Positions 35,618-48,271 of a stretch of 64,000 bases of DNA are shown piece after piece. The stretch spans positions 141,863,741 to 141,927,740 of the forward strand of contig CM041465.1 of NCBI GenBank assembly GCA_023213395.1, read 5' to 3'. The notes under the pieces are model-generated. The model was not told where the DNA came from. It did no database searches and saw nothing but the letters and a program-made list of their open reading frames with translations. Within the stretch, counting starts at the first letter, position 1. Every line of letters starts with the position of its first letter. A program made the position numbers and the translations under genes. This DNA is from Cycas panzhihuaensis (lineage: Eukaryota; Cycadophyta).

Positions 35618-37188
35618 TTTATCAAAGAAACTTTAGTACATAAAAATATACTTTTATCAAATCAAAAGAGTAAATAAATAACTTAACTTATATGATGTCA
35701 AGTATACTCTTCAAAAGAAATGTAATGCACCAATGAACATATATGATTTCAAATAAACTTTTTGAAAGAAATGTAATGCCCTTTGAAAATGAATAAATTA
35801 AATGCAAACTTTATAGGAGCAATAAGGAAATAAACTTTTCAATAATGATAACTGCTTTCAATATATGTATGCCTTTGGAAAGTATATGAATTAAGCATAA
35901 TAAGGAAATGATCATTTCAATGCTGATAAAAATGGATTTTCAATAAGTGTGCGTGTCAAATAAACTTTGAAATAAAATGAATATAAGAGTAAATTTGAAT
36001 GTAATAAATATCCTAAGTAAATCTAAAATAAACTTTGATGAAGAAAAGAATAATCCTTAACCTTTTGATTCTTCAAATAAATAAATGTAAACTCTCAATG
36101 CAATAAATCCTTAGCCTTGATGATAATATATAATGCTAAAACTAAAATATATATGAGTATTTTTCACTTTGAAATATAAAGAATATGAAGAAAATTTTGA
36201 ATAAAAAATATTGTACTCCTTAAAAGAAAGCTTTAGAGGATAACTTCAAGTTTGGCAGCTTTAAAGGTATATTAAATAATGTCAGAATTACATGAAACTT
36301 CACCAGTATGAAGATTAATAAAATATGAATCCAATGGAACTGACCATTTTGAAAATGGGTTCCTACAAGTCAAATTTTGGTGATTTAAAGATATAGATAT
36401 TTTTTTGAGGTATAACAGGAGCAGGGAGCTCAAAAACTTACAAAAATGTTAATAAAATTTTATAGAATTCTATAAAAATGATCAAATATATCTTGGAGAG
36501 TTGTTTAATATATTTTCAATTGAAAACTTTGAGAAATACTATACATAAAATGTGTAATTATGGCAGGTTTGAGGTAATTAAGTACCTCTACTTTGATCGA
36601 TTTAAAAACTAGTAAAACATATTAAAATGTATAGAAAATTATGTCAGTTCGAAGAGAGGTGAGTCAGCTTCCCAAAAAAACTAACAAAACTAAATTTTGA
36701 TACAAAATAGAAAAGTTATAGTAGAAATGACAACAGATACTTTTTATGTAAAAATGTTTAAAAAGTGTTAAAAACTACTAAAGTGTCACTTTCAATGATT
36801 AAAATAATGATCAAAATGAATTATAAAAATTAAAATAAATAGTTGGTAATGAAGTTTGTTGAACATAGATTGTTCTAGAATAGATCTGGGTAGAAAATAA
36901 TCTCTTGGTAATAAAATATAATCGGTTGAAGAAATGATTTTATAAAAAAGTTAAAAAATGTTAAAAAAATGACTGATTAACTTTAAATCGACTGAAATGG
37001 GGTCAAATCAACACCAAATTGGTCATATGACCAGTCAAAATTGATCTATGAAAATTTTTTGACTCAATAAAACTAGTTTCGTCAGAAACTCATAACTTAG
37101 TAAGGAGTTATGTAAAAAAATTGACAGTTACCCTATGTAGGATGAAAAATAAAAAAAAAAAAAAGGAAAAAAAGGTTTTATAACTTTC

Positions 37189-37264
37189 GTTAGCCCCTTT
37201 AAAGATATGTTAAGGGTCACATGAGAAGAAATATGATTGGGGGCTGAGTATGCGAGGGGCTAAC
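37189..37264 (-). promoter_or_regulatory. Conserved leader stem-loop, COP-D copy
   Basis: A perfect 9-bp inverted repeat GTTAGCCCC (37189-37197) and GGGGCTAAC (37256-37264) closes a loop that reads, on the minus strand, CAGCCCCCAATCATAT ... CTCATGTGACCC. Loop motifs agree with COP-B and COP-C. Confidence 0.62.
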
Positions 37265-38397
37265 ACCTTTAATCGCCTGGAATCAAAACGTTATATAATA
37301 TAATTTAATTTTTTAAGAAAAGTTTATAAAAAATATTTGAATATAGGTAATAAAAACACCGTCGTCACTGTCAAAAGTTTCAAAAGTTTCTAAATTAATG
37401 TTTTAAGTCCCCTTAGTTCTTCAAGTCAAGGATCTTAGACAAGATGATTGTGATGCCCTAAGAGCATTGGGGATGGTTTTCATGTGCTATTTTGTATGGG
37501 TCCGGTTGGACAAGCTTTTAAAGATCGACTGCCTTGTATGTCAGATGAGGTCTTTGACGTAGTTTTATTTGGCTAGAAATATCAAAGGTTATTTTTACTT
37601 AAGAGTGGATAACATGCAAATTTTGTCTAAAAAAGGCCTCCTCAGTGTACTTACTTCACTATTTTCAATTGACCTTGAAGAGGATTTCTTAGTTTCTAAA
37701 GTATCAGATGATCTTGAAGTAGATAATACAATAAAATCTAAAACTTTAGTTTCTAACTTATATATTATTTTTGATTTGTTATTTTTTCTTTGGGAAGTTT
37801 GAGCCACAGATTTAGAATGGGGCATGGTGTTAGCTGTAGTGATGGCAAGCCTTGCAGCTATACCTACCAGTATGAAATCTTTGAACATTAATTTGCTTGA
37901 AAAAATTTCAGTCAGCTGCTAGTACCATGCCTTTTCCTACTATGTATATGGAAAAAAATAGTGCATACAAAGTAAACTGCAAATATCAAAATGTATGATG
38001 AAGGAAATATATCAAATAAAGATTAATAAAATATTTTGTATCAAAAAATGATGTGATTTCTGTCGCTGCTTCGGGGTAGATAAATGACAAAAAATATATA
38101 TAACAACAAACGGCAGATGCATTAACTCAAAGTATATCACAAAAGAATATAATTATACAATGGAGCCACAATGAAACTAAGAAAAATTTTTAAATATTTT
38201 AAAGAAAGTATATTAAACAAATGAAATGCATGTATATGTATCTGAAATATTTTTAAATATATTACAGATATATTAAAAACATATGTTTAAATCTGAAAAA
38301 AGGTATGAAGAACATGGTAAACATAGTTGTAGTTGGCTTGTAGAAATGAAATCTATTGTTTATGCTCCTCTAGAAGGCTGAATATGGCTAGAAAAAT

Positions 38398-38880
38398 TAC
38401 AGATCTATAAAAAAAACTTAAAAATATAGTCAAATATATAATGAAAAATACATACCTATAATGAAATATAGCAGATCTGAACTAAATGTTACAGATCTGC
38501 AACAAATATACTAGAAAATATTGAAATAATTGCTAAAATAAGTAGATCTGAAATGAAATATAGTAGATCTAAACTAAAAATAGCAGAAAATGGTAAAATA
38601 TTTAGTAAAATACGTAGATCTGAAAAAATAACTCAGATCTAAAGAAAACTTTAGCAGATCTGAAGTAAAAAATGTAGATCTTGAAGAAAACTTATATGAA
38701 TCTTGCATACAGCTGAAATCCTGCATAGATCTGGAAAAATATTAGATAAGTAGACAAAATATGCCTGAAAAATGATGAAATATATAATAAAAAATGTAGA
38801 TATAAAGAAATATAGCTCAAATCTGAGAAAATCTTAAATAAATATTGCATGTAGCTGTAATCCTTCACAGATCTGAAAAA
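38398..38880. repeat. Cluster of AGATCT palindromes in the COP-D leader
   Basis: At least ten copies of AGATCT, usually within (G/A)(C/T)AGATCTGAA, are spaced irregularly over 480 bp of otherwise A-rich sequence. Confidence 0.6.
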
Positions 38881-39229
38881 TATTTGATAAATAGACAAAA
38901 CTCTTTAAAAAATGCTAAATGTTTGATAAAAAAATATAGATTTGAAAAAATATATCATAAATATGAAGAAAACTTGAATAAATGTAGCTTGTTACTGATC
39001 TCCTTCACAAATCTACATAAATCTAAAAAAAAAATCTAAAATACCTTTGTTATTTGTCAAATATAACTTAAGTATATACAAATCTTAATAAAATAATATG
39101 AGAAACTTGCTAAAAAAAACTTGCAGAAAATAAATGTAACCAGTATTTTGCTTGTGAGCAAATCTACCTCAAATGTTAGTAGATCTCCTTTCTTCTTCAC
39201 AAAAAACTTCAACAGGCTAGTAATTGTCT

Positions 39230-39241
39230 GCTCTGATACCA
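39230..39241 (-). promoter_or_regulatory. COP-D primer-binding site
   Basis: The minus strand reads TGGTATCAGAGC two bases after the LTR end CTAACA, a perfect iMet complement. Confidence 0.9.
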
Positions 39242-39243
39242 AA

Positions 39244-39753
39244 TGTTAGAAAAAATAATGTAGCCCTAAGTAGCTCTGATACAAGATGTTGAAAAAATAA
39301 AATACAACTAAACTAAGCTTTGATACCAAATGTTGGAAATAAAATAGAGCTAAACTAAGATCTGATACCAAATGAAGAAAATAGAATGCAGAAGAATAGG
39401 GCAAAACATAAACTAATCTTCAATACACTAATACTTGAATACATGAATGTTGCATAAACTAAAAACTCATTGTATTCAATGCATGTTGATAGAGAAGAGT
39501 GTTACAAATTTCCCAATATGGTTGGTGTCTAAAGACACCAGGGTTATACACCCCTTAATATTTATAATTTTGGGAAAGGAGGGAAACTCCTCAACCCATG
39601 AAATTTAAATTATAATAAAATAATACTAACTTAACTCAAATTAACATTAACTTACCTACACATGTTGAGCACCCACATGTATAAATTGAAGAAGATGAGG
39701 TGTGCTCCCATGGTTGGAAGGTGGGAGTGGAGTGATGACAATTAACTCTAACA
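39244..39753 (-). repeat. COP-D 5' LTR with tandem primer-site units
   Basis: The 510-bp LTR starts TGTTAGAG (right edge) and ends CTAACA (left edge). Its last 130 bp consist of about three 43-bp units, each reading AACAT-(T/C)TGGTATCA-(A/G)AGC with small changes. Together with the true primer site this makes four tandem copies of the LTR-end/PBS junction. Confidence 0.85.
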
Positions 39754-39758
39754 TACAT

Positions 39759-40390
39759 GACTTGATATCATGCATATCGTTAGCGTAGTGTCCTGATTTA
39801 TGCATGATCTAAAGACTACACACTAGCAAGCTACAAAAAGAATTCTATGGTATGTCAAATGCACGACAAATTTTGGATTATATTATAGGTCTACACTAAA
39901 CTTTAGATTAATAGGACATAGAGATTCAGATTGGGCTATTGATATAGATGAGATGAAATCTACATCAGGATACACTTTCAACATGGGTTCAGCAGCTATA
40001 GCATGGAGCTCAAGGAAACAGAATACAATTTCTTTATCAACAACAAAGGCAGAATATAATGTAGCAGTGTCAGCAGCTTGTGAAACAGTTTGGTTCTATC
40101 AATTATTTTAAGATCTTAAAATGGAACAGTAAGGGCCAACTGAAATTTGGTGTGATAATTAAAGCACCATATAAATGACAAAGAATCCAGTTTTCCATGG
40201 CAGAACCAAGCATATAGAGATACAACATCATTTCATTCGAGAGTTAGTACAAGAAGGACAAATTGAGTTAAAGTATTACAGTATGGAGGACCAGATAGCA
40301 GATATTTTAACAAAAGCATTGGGCAAGATCAAATTTTAGAAATTCGAAGAAAATTTAGGAGCTACACACATTGGGGTTTATGGAGGAGAA
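39759..40390 (+). pseudogene. COP-C pol, downstream part (RNase H) and polypurine tract
   Basis: The reading resumes after COP-D with the PDI-type motif degraded. RDSDWAIDIDEMKSTSGYTF, SLSTTKAEYNVAVSAACETVW, MTKNPVFHG, HHFIRELVQEGQIELKYY and ADILTKALGKIKF follow. RNase H would remove the RNA template. The DSDW and AEY catalytic motifs are still readable (Glu changed to Lys before AEY). Stops occur at Gln positions. The tract TATGGAGGAGAA precedes the LTR. Confidence 0.85.
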
Positions 40391-40713
40391 TGTTGGGATA
40401 ACACCCTAATGGCCTAAGGGTACGTGTACCTAGGGCCCCCCAAAGGCACCTTTGGGGCTCCCCAGGGCACCTAGAGCTGGCTATTGTCGTCCTTAGTCGA
40501 CATATTAGGTATATTTATATTATTTTAATTTATTTTTTAATATTGTCGGCTATCATGCAGGTAGGGTTGAGGCGCTTAGGCGACTCCCTAAAAATCTATT
40601 TAAAGAGTTGCCATGCACCCTAGGTGTTTTTCAACACTGCCTTAGATTATTTTAGAAATTTGTTGATTAGCATACAATGGTATCCTAAACTGCTATGCTC
40701 TCCTACGCTAATA
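40391..40713 (+). repeat. COP-C 3' LTR
   Basis: Starts TGTTGGGATAACACCC and ends ACGCTAATA. It has the same length class as the 5' LTR and is followed by GTGCC. Confidence 0.9.
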
Positions 40714-42485
40714 GTGCCATGATATAGAAATTATCACTACACATATTAACATATATACATCTTTCATTAGGTGTGAATATACACTAAAAAAATGTGGCTC
40801 TTTTGGATGGATATCATTATAAAAAAAATGAGGGCCTGTGGTATAGTAAACCATGGGTCTATAAAAATGAGGACTAAAATGCTCCTATAACGTGAATATT
40901 GATGGTGTCAATTTGATTCTTATTCTTTCAAGTGAAGATATTTCAACCTACTGGTCCAAAGAAAAATAGATCTCAAATACAGGGGATTGAAAATATATGG
41001 TTTCCTCTATGTCATCTTTTTATTTTTCTTCCTCTTCCTCTTCTTCTTCTTTGGCCTCTCATTCTAAAAGGTTACTATGGTTAGGAATTAATGCTTTAAT
41101 CTATTAGAGAAGTATAAAAATGAAGAGATCCTAATTTGGCCTAAAATCATTTTGACACCACCCTCGTTCCCATAATTTCAGGGGACCTTCCAATTGTTGA
41201 AACCTAGATAAAGATTGCGATACTTTGTCAAGTTGACCTCTTCAAAGTATATAAGCATAGATACAAACCAATCATCAAAAGTGACAAAACCATTAAGACT
41301 AAAATAATATAGTTTAGTGATGAAGACCTAATCATTCTTATCATTATATGGTACAGACAGAGAAAGGGACTTCAATATGCTCATCCTCAATCATCATTTT
41401 TTCCACTTTTTTCTTTATTTAGGTGATCCTGGTCCTCTTCACCCTCTTTAGTTGAGTATACAAGCCCCTATTTCTCTCTAAAGTTCCATCTTGAAGGATA
41501 TCCAATCTAGTTCTGAAAGTGAGTCACACCATACCTAAATCTTTCTGTGAAGATCCACATCTAAGTATTACATAGTAAATAGAATCTTGGCATAGTCATG
41601 CTTGAAGTAATAAACTTTGAAATAATATTTAAAGACCTATTCAAAAGTGGTAACCTAATCATATAATCAAATGTGTCCATCTATCTCAAAGTTGGAGAGG
41701 TCGAGGTCATCACTATAATTGAAAAAGAATTTCTCAAAGTTAAAGAACCAATTACTAATACCCATTGTTTCATAATATGAGAGTATATTTATAGAAGCCC
41801 TTGGGTCCATTCTCTTTCTCTTTCTATGGCCTCAAGAGTAATGACATACAAGCCAAAATCTAAATGGCCTAAAATAATACAAAAAGAAATACTAGAATAA
41901 ACCTTTGCAAAATAAAATGATTTAATTTAATTTTAAATATCTAATAAATAATAGTTTTAAGTTCATAAAATATAATATGAAATAGTGGTCTCTAAATTAG
42001 GGTTCTTATGGTTCAAATAAAATTAAAATTTGATATTTGTATCAAAAGATATGCTTATTTTAAGAAGGTTTACTCGTAAAGTTTTTAGGACAATAATAAT
42101 ACCTTCTAATAAGATATTGTTTACTTTTTATTCTAAGTGTTAATCAACTTAAAACCACTTCCATTGGAAAATAGACTTCAAAATACACGAGATCAAAAAA
42201 CATTTAAGGTTATTTAGATACTTGTAGCTAAAGTTATGATAATTTAAAGCTGAGGTAGTAGATTTGATTCTAAAATTAGTGATAGAAAGTAGGGAAAAAA
42301 TAAAATTTCTATAGTTTTTACACTTTCACCTTAAAATCTATAGTGTAACTGCTCAAAGTTTATAGAATGATCTATTTAGCTCAAATTTTCCATTATTTTT
42401 TAAAAACTTTTAGCGTTTATACTCTTGGATATGCCTTCAAAGCCCTGTATTAAGGTAGTAGAAAAAAAAATTACCAAGTAATCTT
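40714..42485 (-). other. NA-E interior, right part
   Basis: 1.8 kb without a sustained frame on either strand. Short stretches read like degraded protein, but none was identifiable. It would be the leader and body of the non-autonomous element. Confidence 0.5.
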
Positions 42486-42498
42486 ACTCTGATACTAC
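42486..42498 (-). promoter_or_regulatory. NA-E primer-binding site (degenerate)
   Basis: The minus strand reads TAGTATCAGAGTAAG next to the LTR, one change from TGGTATCAGAG. Confidence 0.6.
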
Positions 42499-42499
42499 G

Positions 42500-42838
42500 T
42501 ATAATAGTGTAATACTTGTTATCACAATAATATGTGAAGAAGAGTAAGAAAAGTAAAAAAATGTAGAGATGGATAGAGTAGAAGATGGATATGAAGAGCA
42601 CCAAAAGAGAACCAAATGACAATGAAATGAGGCTCAATGAGATTATATTCAATGAACATAATATTACAATGAACATGGCAATATATATAGAAGGATCACC
42701 CTATTATTATATTAGTTTATGACTAAGCTAACTAATCATATATTTTTTCTATTATTAAATACTCCTAACGTTAACCTACTTAACCTACCTTACCTTCTAA
42801 TATGATAATCCTCTAACATGTGGTGAAGGCTTACCAAA
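42500..42838 (-). repeat. NA-E 5' LTR
   Basis: A 339-bp copy of 25462-25800. Confidence 0.78.
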
Positions 42839-43722
42839 ATCGCATATTTATAGTGCAATGGACATTTGGAGGCCAGAAGATTCTAATAAATAAATATACA
42901 TTATAATGAATGAGTAAGATACTCATTTGAGGGTCACATACATAAAATTAGACATCATAGTATAAGAACAAAGTGCAGAGAAGGAAACTCCATATTACAT
43001 ATTGTAAGTTTTGAAATAGAAGTCCAATGAAGTTCAAAGTTTGAACAAGGAGGATGAGGGAGACAATCATTTTTTACATACCCAATGATGAAGTTATTTA
43101 TAAAAGTACTAATAATGACCTATCAATTGATCATTGACAGTTTGGCAATGTAGTGATATTAATCTTTTTGGATGAAAGAACTCCAGTTTAATGAAAAAGC
43201 ATATTTTTTAAAGGGCTTCATTTGTCACGTATACCTCTTTGGAGAGCATTTTATAGGGAATATTCTATATAAAATATTGGGTTAAAAATATTTTACTTTT
43301 TCTAATATTTATATGAATCTAAATTGCATTAGGTTTAATTTTAAGGTTTGCGACTAAACTCGCTACCTATTCGCCCCTAGTCACATAGTTATTTGGGTAC
43401 TAAGAATATTTTTTTAAATTAAATATTTATTTTGAGAAAATAAATATACCATAGTTCCCAAGTTTTTTAGATCTATGATTTGGTAGTAGTCACATGCTAA
43501 ATTTTTGTATACTTTTCTAGTAAAAAAATAAAATTTTATGTTTGTTGTGATATTTTAGCTACCTATGAGTAGCCTGAGGTAACAAATCCACTCATACCAA
43601 CTACCTACATATAGATTGAAGAATTTTATAACTTTTATTTTTAATTTCTATGCTTGTTTATCCTCTTTTTAATTTCCTTTTTTATTTACTTTTTACTTAA
43701 AATATCTAATAGAGGTGGTATA
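42839..43722. other. Unassigned AT-rich stretch
   Basis: No gene or repeat recognised. It is probably the leader of COP-F. Confidence 0.35.
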
Positions 43723-44956
43723 ATGGAAATAGTCACAAAAAATCTTGCAGGTCCTAAGAATTACATTGTTTAGAAGCATTATATATTTAAGTTGTTTCAT
43801 TTGAATGATCTCTGGAACTATGTAGATAAGTCAGTTAAGGGTAAAGTTGCTAAAGAGATTACTGTATCTGTAACTAAATTGACTATTAATGCTAACTTTG
43901 ATGTTGAATATTAATTAAAGATATAGATCATATTTAGCTTTCTTAGAATGTCAATTAGTGGCAGCATCATCTTACATATCAAGGAAGCTATTAGACTAAA
44001 ATAAATATGGGACATGACTATGAACATATTTGAGTATAAAGATGACACATGAGCCCTCAAGCTGTAGAGTTAACTATACAACTTGAAGATGACTAAGAAT
44101 GTGATGGATGACATATGACATGTGAGATCAATTCAAGATCAATTATTGATTATAGGTGAGATAATTCGTGCTAACTTTGGTAGATAAATTGTCCACTCTA
44201 ATAATTAGTTTTTTAGAATCACTACTTATGGAAAATGAGTAAAAGCTTAAATATATTCATGGTGAATTACTTGAAGTATTGTCATCCAAATCAAATTAAA
44301 AGAATCTATTTAGTTTAAAGAAAAATATGTTTTGTGAACTTGTAGTTCAAAAGGATAAACCAAAAGCTTCAAAGGGATAATATAAGCCAAAGTGTTATTA
44401 TTTTAGGAAATTGGTTCACATCATAAAGGATTATTAAGAATGGTAACATTAGTGATGTTCATAATAATAACATCAACCCCAATGATAAAGGTAACAATAA
44501 TGATAACAATGACCACCTAGGCAACATGGTTACATTTTAGATACAACAAAGAACATACATGGTGAGATTTTAAAACAATTATTTGTTGTAATATACAAAA
44601 TGGGTTTTGATGTATAAGATATTTGGTTCATTGATTTTAATACATTAAGACATATGACTAGAAGGTTAGAATGGTCCTTTCAAATATGGGAAGTGAATCG
44701 AAAGGTCACCATTGGGGATGCCACCAATTTAGAGGCCATAGGAGTTGGAAAAGTACCAATTAGCATGTCAAATGAAGAATAATAATACTTGGATAATGTT
44801 TTGTATGTACCAACTCTGGAGGTTAACCTTGTTCTAGTTGGTGAGATTAAATAACAAGACACAATTATGATATTTTCTAGAGGATAATATAAAGTCTAAG
44901 ACAAATAGAATAATATTATAGCTAAAGGAATCTGAGAGAATAATTTATATCTACTA
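43723..44956 (+). pseudogene. COP-F, copia gag-protease fragment
   Basis: ATG 43723 opens MEIVTKNLAGPKNYIV, a copia gag start, followed by KLFHLNDLWNYVD. Later pieces are heavily decayed. Near 44610-44960 a protease region reads FIDFNTLRHMTRRLEW, then VTIGDATNLEAIGVGKVPISM, DNVLYVPTLEVNLV and IIAKGI, the standard protease to GAG-pre-integrase transition. The active-site DSG is lost (DFN). The element is cut at 44956 by the COP-G LTR, and its LTR was not identified. It is among the oldest layers. Confidence 0.72.
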
Positions 44957-45518
<562 letters not shown>

Positions 45519-45530
45519 TGGTATTAGATC
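45519..45530 (+). promoter_or_regulatory. COP-G primer-binding site (degenerate)
   Basis: TGGTATTAGATC abuts the LTR and differs from the iMet complement at two positions. Confidence 0.75.
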
Positions 45531-47329
45531 AGGTTTCATTACAAATCATAGATGAATCTTATAGCCCACAACTATAGAACCAAAGATGGCTTTATGTTGT
45601 TAATATTATAGGGAAAAAATGCTTGAATATTGACTCTAAAGTGAAGGTGATTTGGTAGGTTGTTCCTAGTGTTTCAAGAGATAATGATGTAATTTTAAAT
45701 TAGGGTTTGCTTGGGTCAAGAGACATAGTCCCATTATACCATAGCCAGTAGAGACAATCCTTACTTTGAAACCTCATCTATCATATCTCTCATAAGAGCA
45801 CCCACTTCCATGCATCAATGACAATAATAGGCTAGTTTTTTATTTTCAGATAAAAAGTCTTGACAACCCTACAAATGATGCAATCCTCTCAGATGTCTTA
45901 GTAGTTAAAGATTGTACACACCACTCTATTGCATTAGACTACTAAAGGAGGTACACATGCCTATAATGCCTGACCAATAAAGATTTATAAATGAATGTGC
46001 TTCCCAACTCAAATTCAAGCTATAATGATGTAGATTGAAGACACCATTGTAGTCTTCACGTAGAGTATAGAACCATAACTACACATGGACGAACATAAAG
46101 ACACCTCAAACATAAACGCAGAGTTGAAGATTCAATGCCATCATTGATCTTTTACTACTTAAGGATGTGAAGAAGATGAAGAAAAATTAGACGCAAATCA
46201 TTGATCTCAGAGCCATATGCAAAGAAACTAAAGATGTAAAAAAATCAAATGATTGTCACCTGTATTTTTTCAAAAATAATTTTGGTTAAAAACTCTAAAA
46301 ATTTGATGAAATATTTTAACATAGTCCATTTTTTATTTAAGCAGAAATCAAATACTTTTTTTCACATTTGGGCAAAATCTAAATGATTCTTAAATTTGAT
46401 TTAATATTTTTAGAATTATAAAAATATTTCAATTTATTTAATTAAAAGTTTAGGTCTACTAACCCCCAATCATCATTCACATATATGAGCTCATGCCTAT
46501 TATGAAAGTGGCTTAACCCCTTAAGATTTAGCCCTCCCATATTTCAAAATGGTACTTATACATTTTTTATAATAACTTCATCATTTAAAATCATAATTCT
46601 GTTCCAGAAGTTGTGTCAAACTTTTGACTCAGGCACTGACATTTTGACTAGACACTTGAGCATTTTTGGGCCATTTTGATTGGGAAAACCTCATGCAAAG
46701 TCAACATAACTAATCAAGACCAGGTAAGTTCAAGTATATAACCTAAACTAGTAAATTTTTTTATAATTTTTTAATGTTATTACTTTAATTTAATACATTA
46801 TTAATCATTTGTTAAATTGATGAATTAATCACATCATCTTATTATATATTTTTTAATAAATTCATTTAATTTATTTATAAGCAATTTAACTATTATCTTA
46901 CTGTTATTTATTGCAAATAATATTATAATCAAATATAAATATTTATAAATTTATTTTTATTATTGATCTATATGATTAAAACATAATTTCAAAGAATTTG
47001 TAATCAATTTTTAATGTATTAAAGCATTAACTTTCTTATTTTATTCACAAACTTTCACAATTCATTCATAAATACTTATACATCTTTATCTATATTAAAT
47101 CAATGATACGTTTCCTTAATTATTGAAATAAATGTTATGATTATCTTAATATAATAATTATGGCTTAAATGTTTTAATTTTGAGGCTTATTTTTTCTTTA
47201 TATTCACCTTATCATTTTCTTTATTTTTCATTAAAAGAGGATCTTTGAGATTAGGTTTCTACTCACAAAATGATAATCATGCCAGGGATAACCTCCTCTA
47301 TATCAATTTTAGTTTTAACTAGCAGAAAT
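45531..47329 (+). other. COP-G leader
   Basis: 1.8 kb, AT-rich, with no frame recognised. Confidence 0.5.
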
Positions 47330-48271
47330 TATGCCGACTATTAAATGAAAGTATCTGACTAACTTAAATAACAAAAGCTCTAACAATTATAGAATTTACA
47401 AAATCTATAGACATAAAATCAGAAGCCTATATGATTTATTTGATGAAATGTGATGGAGTTCTAAGTACCATCTTAACCTCTCTATTGCTAGATATATGTA
47501 GGTAGTTCTCTAATATAGATGATCTTGTCATAGTCTAGGCCAAGCTTAATGAAAAATATAATAAGGTAGATACATAACAAGTCACTATTCTTGAACAAAA
47601 GATGTATGAGTTAAAGTATAAAGATTTCTATAGAGTTGAAGATTTCTTATCAAACCTTTAACTCATAAATATATATTTAGGAACTTGTATTAAATCTTCA
47701 ACAAAAATAGATAATAAAATCTTAATTATTACTCACGCAAAAGATGACAATACACTCATTTGTTTAGCTATTAACAAACTTCCTAAATATTTCAATCAAT
47801 ATAAAATTACCGGGCAATAGTGTAGATACCCTTCAATTATGTTCACTCAATTAATAAACCAATTGGTTGAATATTAGACTATGTTAATACAAACTAGAAA
47901 ATTTTAAGATCATTCTTAGGGTCTTTTTTCCAAGTCTAAGCCATAACATAAATCTATAAACCAAAATAATTATCAAAATAACCACAATAGTCATCTTAAG
48001 TTTTAAAAACCTCATAGAGGTTCTACTTTAAACAATTATAATCAAAATACTAAGTACTCATGACCACTAAAAAATTAAAATTCACCTAAACCAATATTCT
48101 AAGAAAGGAATAATTTCATTCCTAATAATAATCAAAATGTCATTTGTACCTACTACTATAAAAATGGGTACATGATAGATATTTATATGAACATAATTAC
48201 CTCTAAAGTATGGAAATCTTCAAAAGAGATCCAGTACATCTACTTTTTTTGCTCCTACTTCACAACCACCT
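47330..48271 (+). pseudogene. COP-G gag, decayed
   Basis: A recognisable core reads MYELKYKDFYRVEDFLSNL and YLGTCIKSSTKIDNKILI, the copia UBN2 pattern. It continues into an Asn/Gln-rich segment (NNYQNNHNS) and a degenerate zinc-knuckle region (CTYYYKNGY). Stops are frequent and the true start is unclear. Confidence 0.65.

Larger units (their letters stand above)
35618..39229 (-). other. COP-D leader
   Basis: 3.6 kb, very AT-rich, no coding frame. It carries the conserved stem-loop (37189-37264) and, nearer the primer site, a cluster of AGATCT palindromes (about 38400-38880). Segments match the COP-C leader in opposite orientation. Confidence 0.65.
33307..39753 (-). mobile_element. COP-D, pol-less copia derivative nested in COP-C
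   Basis: On the minus strand the 5' LTR is 39244-39753 and the 3' LTR is 33307-34933, the latter enlarged by a 1.1-kb insert. A perfect iMet primer site lies at 39230-39241 and a perfect polypurine tract (CAAGGGGGAGAA) at 34934-34945. Flanks are TATAT (33302-33306) and TACAT (39754-39758). Removing one copy restores the COP-C reading. The interior has a 3.6-kb leader and a gag fragment followed directly by the last codons of RNase H, so pol has been deleted. It needed another element's enzymes to move. Confidence 0.88.
25910..40713 (+). mobile_element. COP-C, Ty1/copia retrotransposon split by COP-D
   Basis: LTRs at 25910-26233 and 40391-40713 (324 and 323 bp) are flanked by GTGCA (25905-25909) and GTGCC (40714-40718). 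A degenerate primer site, a 3.4-kb leader, gag and pol in one frame, and a polypurine tract are present. COP-D (33307-39753) interrupts pol between RT and RNase H, and the reading resumes exactly after its duplicate target. Without COP-D the element is about 8.35 kb. It is related to COP-B in LTR, leader and pol, and carries many premature stops. Confidence 0.92.
25462..42838 (-). mobile_element. NA-E, non-autonomous LTR element split by COP-C
   Basis: Two 339-bp LTRs (25462-25800 and 42500-42838) align along their whole length with moderate divergence. On the minus strand a primer-site-like TAGTATCAGAGT follows the right LTR. A purine tract (GTGGGGAGGGCA) precedes the left LTR. Without COP-C the element is about 2.6 kb, with only 1.9 kb of interior and no recognisable coding sequence. 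Flanking target duplications are not evident, so the edges may be off by a few bases. Confidence 0.72.

Noticed and set aside
38398-38880. CRISPR-like array from regularly recurring AGATCT words
   Set aside because: The repeats are 6-10 bp, irregularly spaced, without unique spacers, in plant nuclear DNA.
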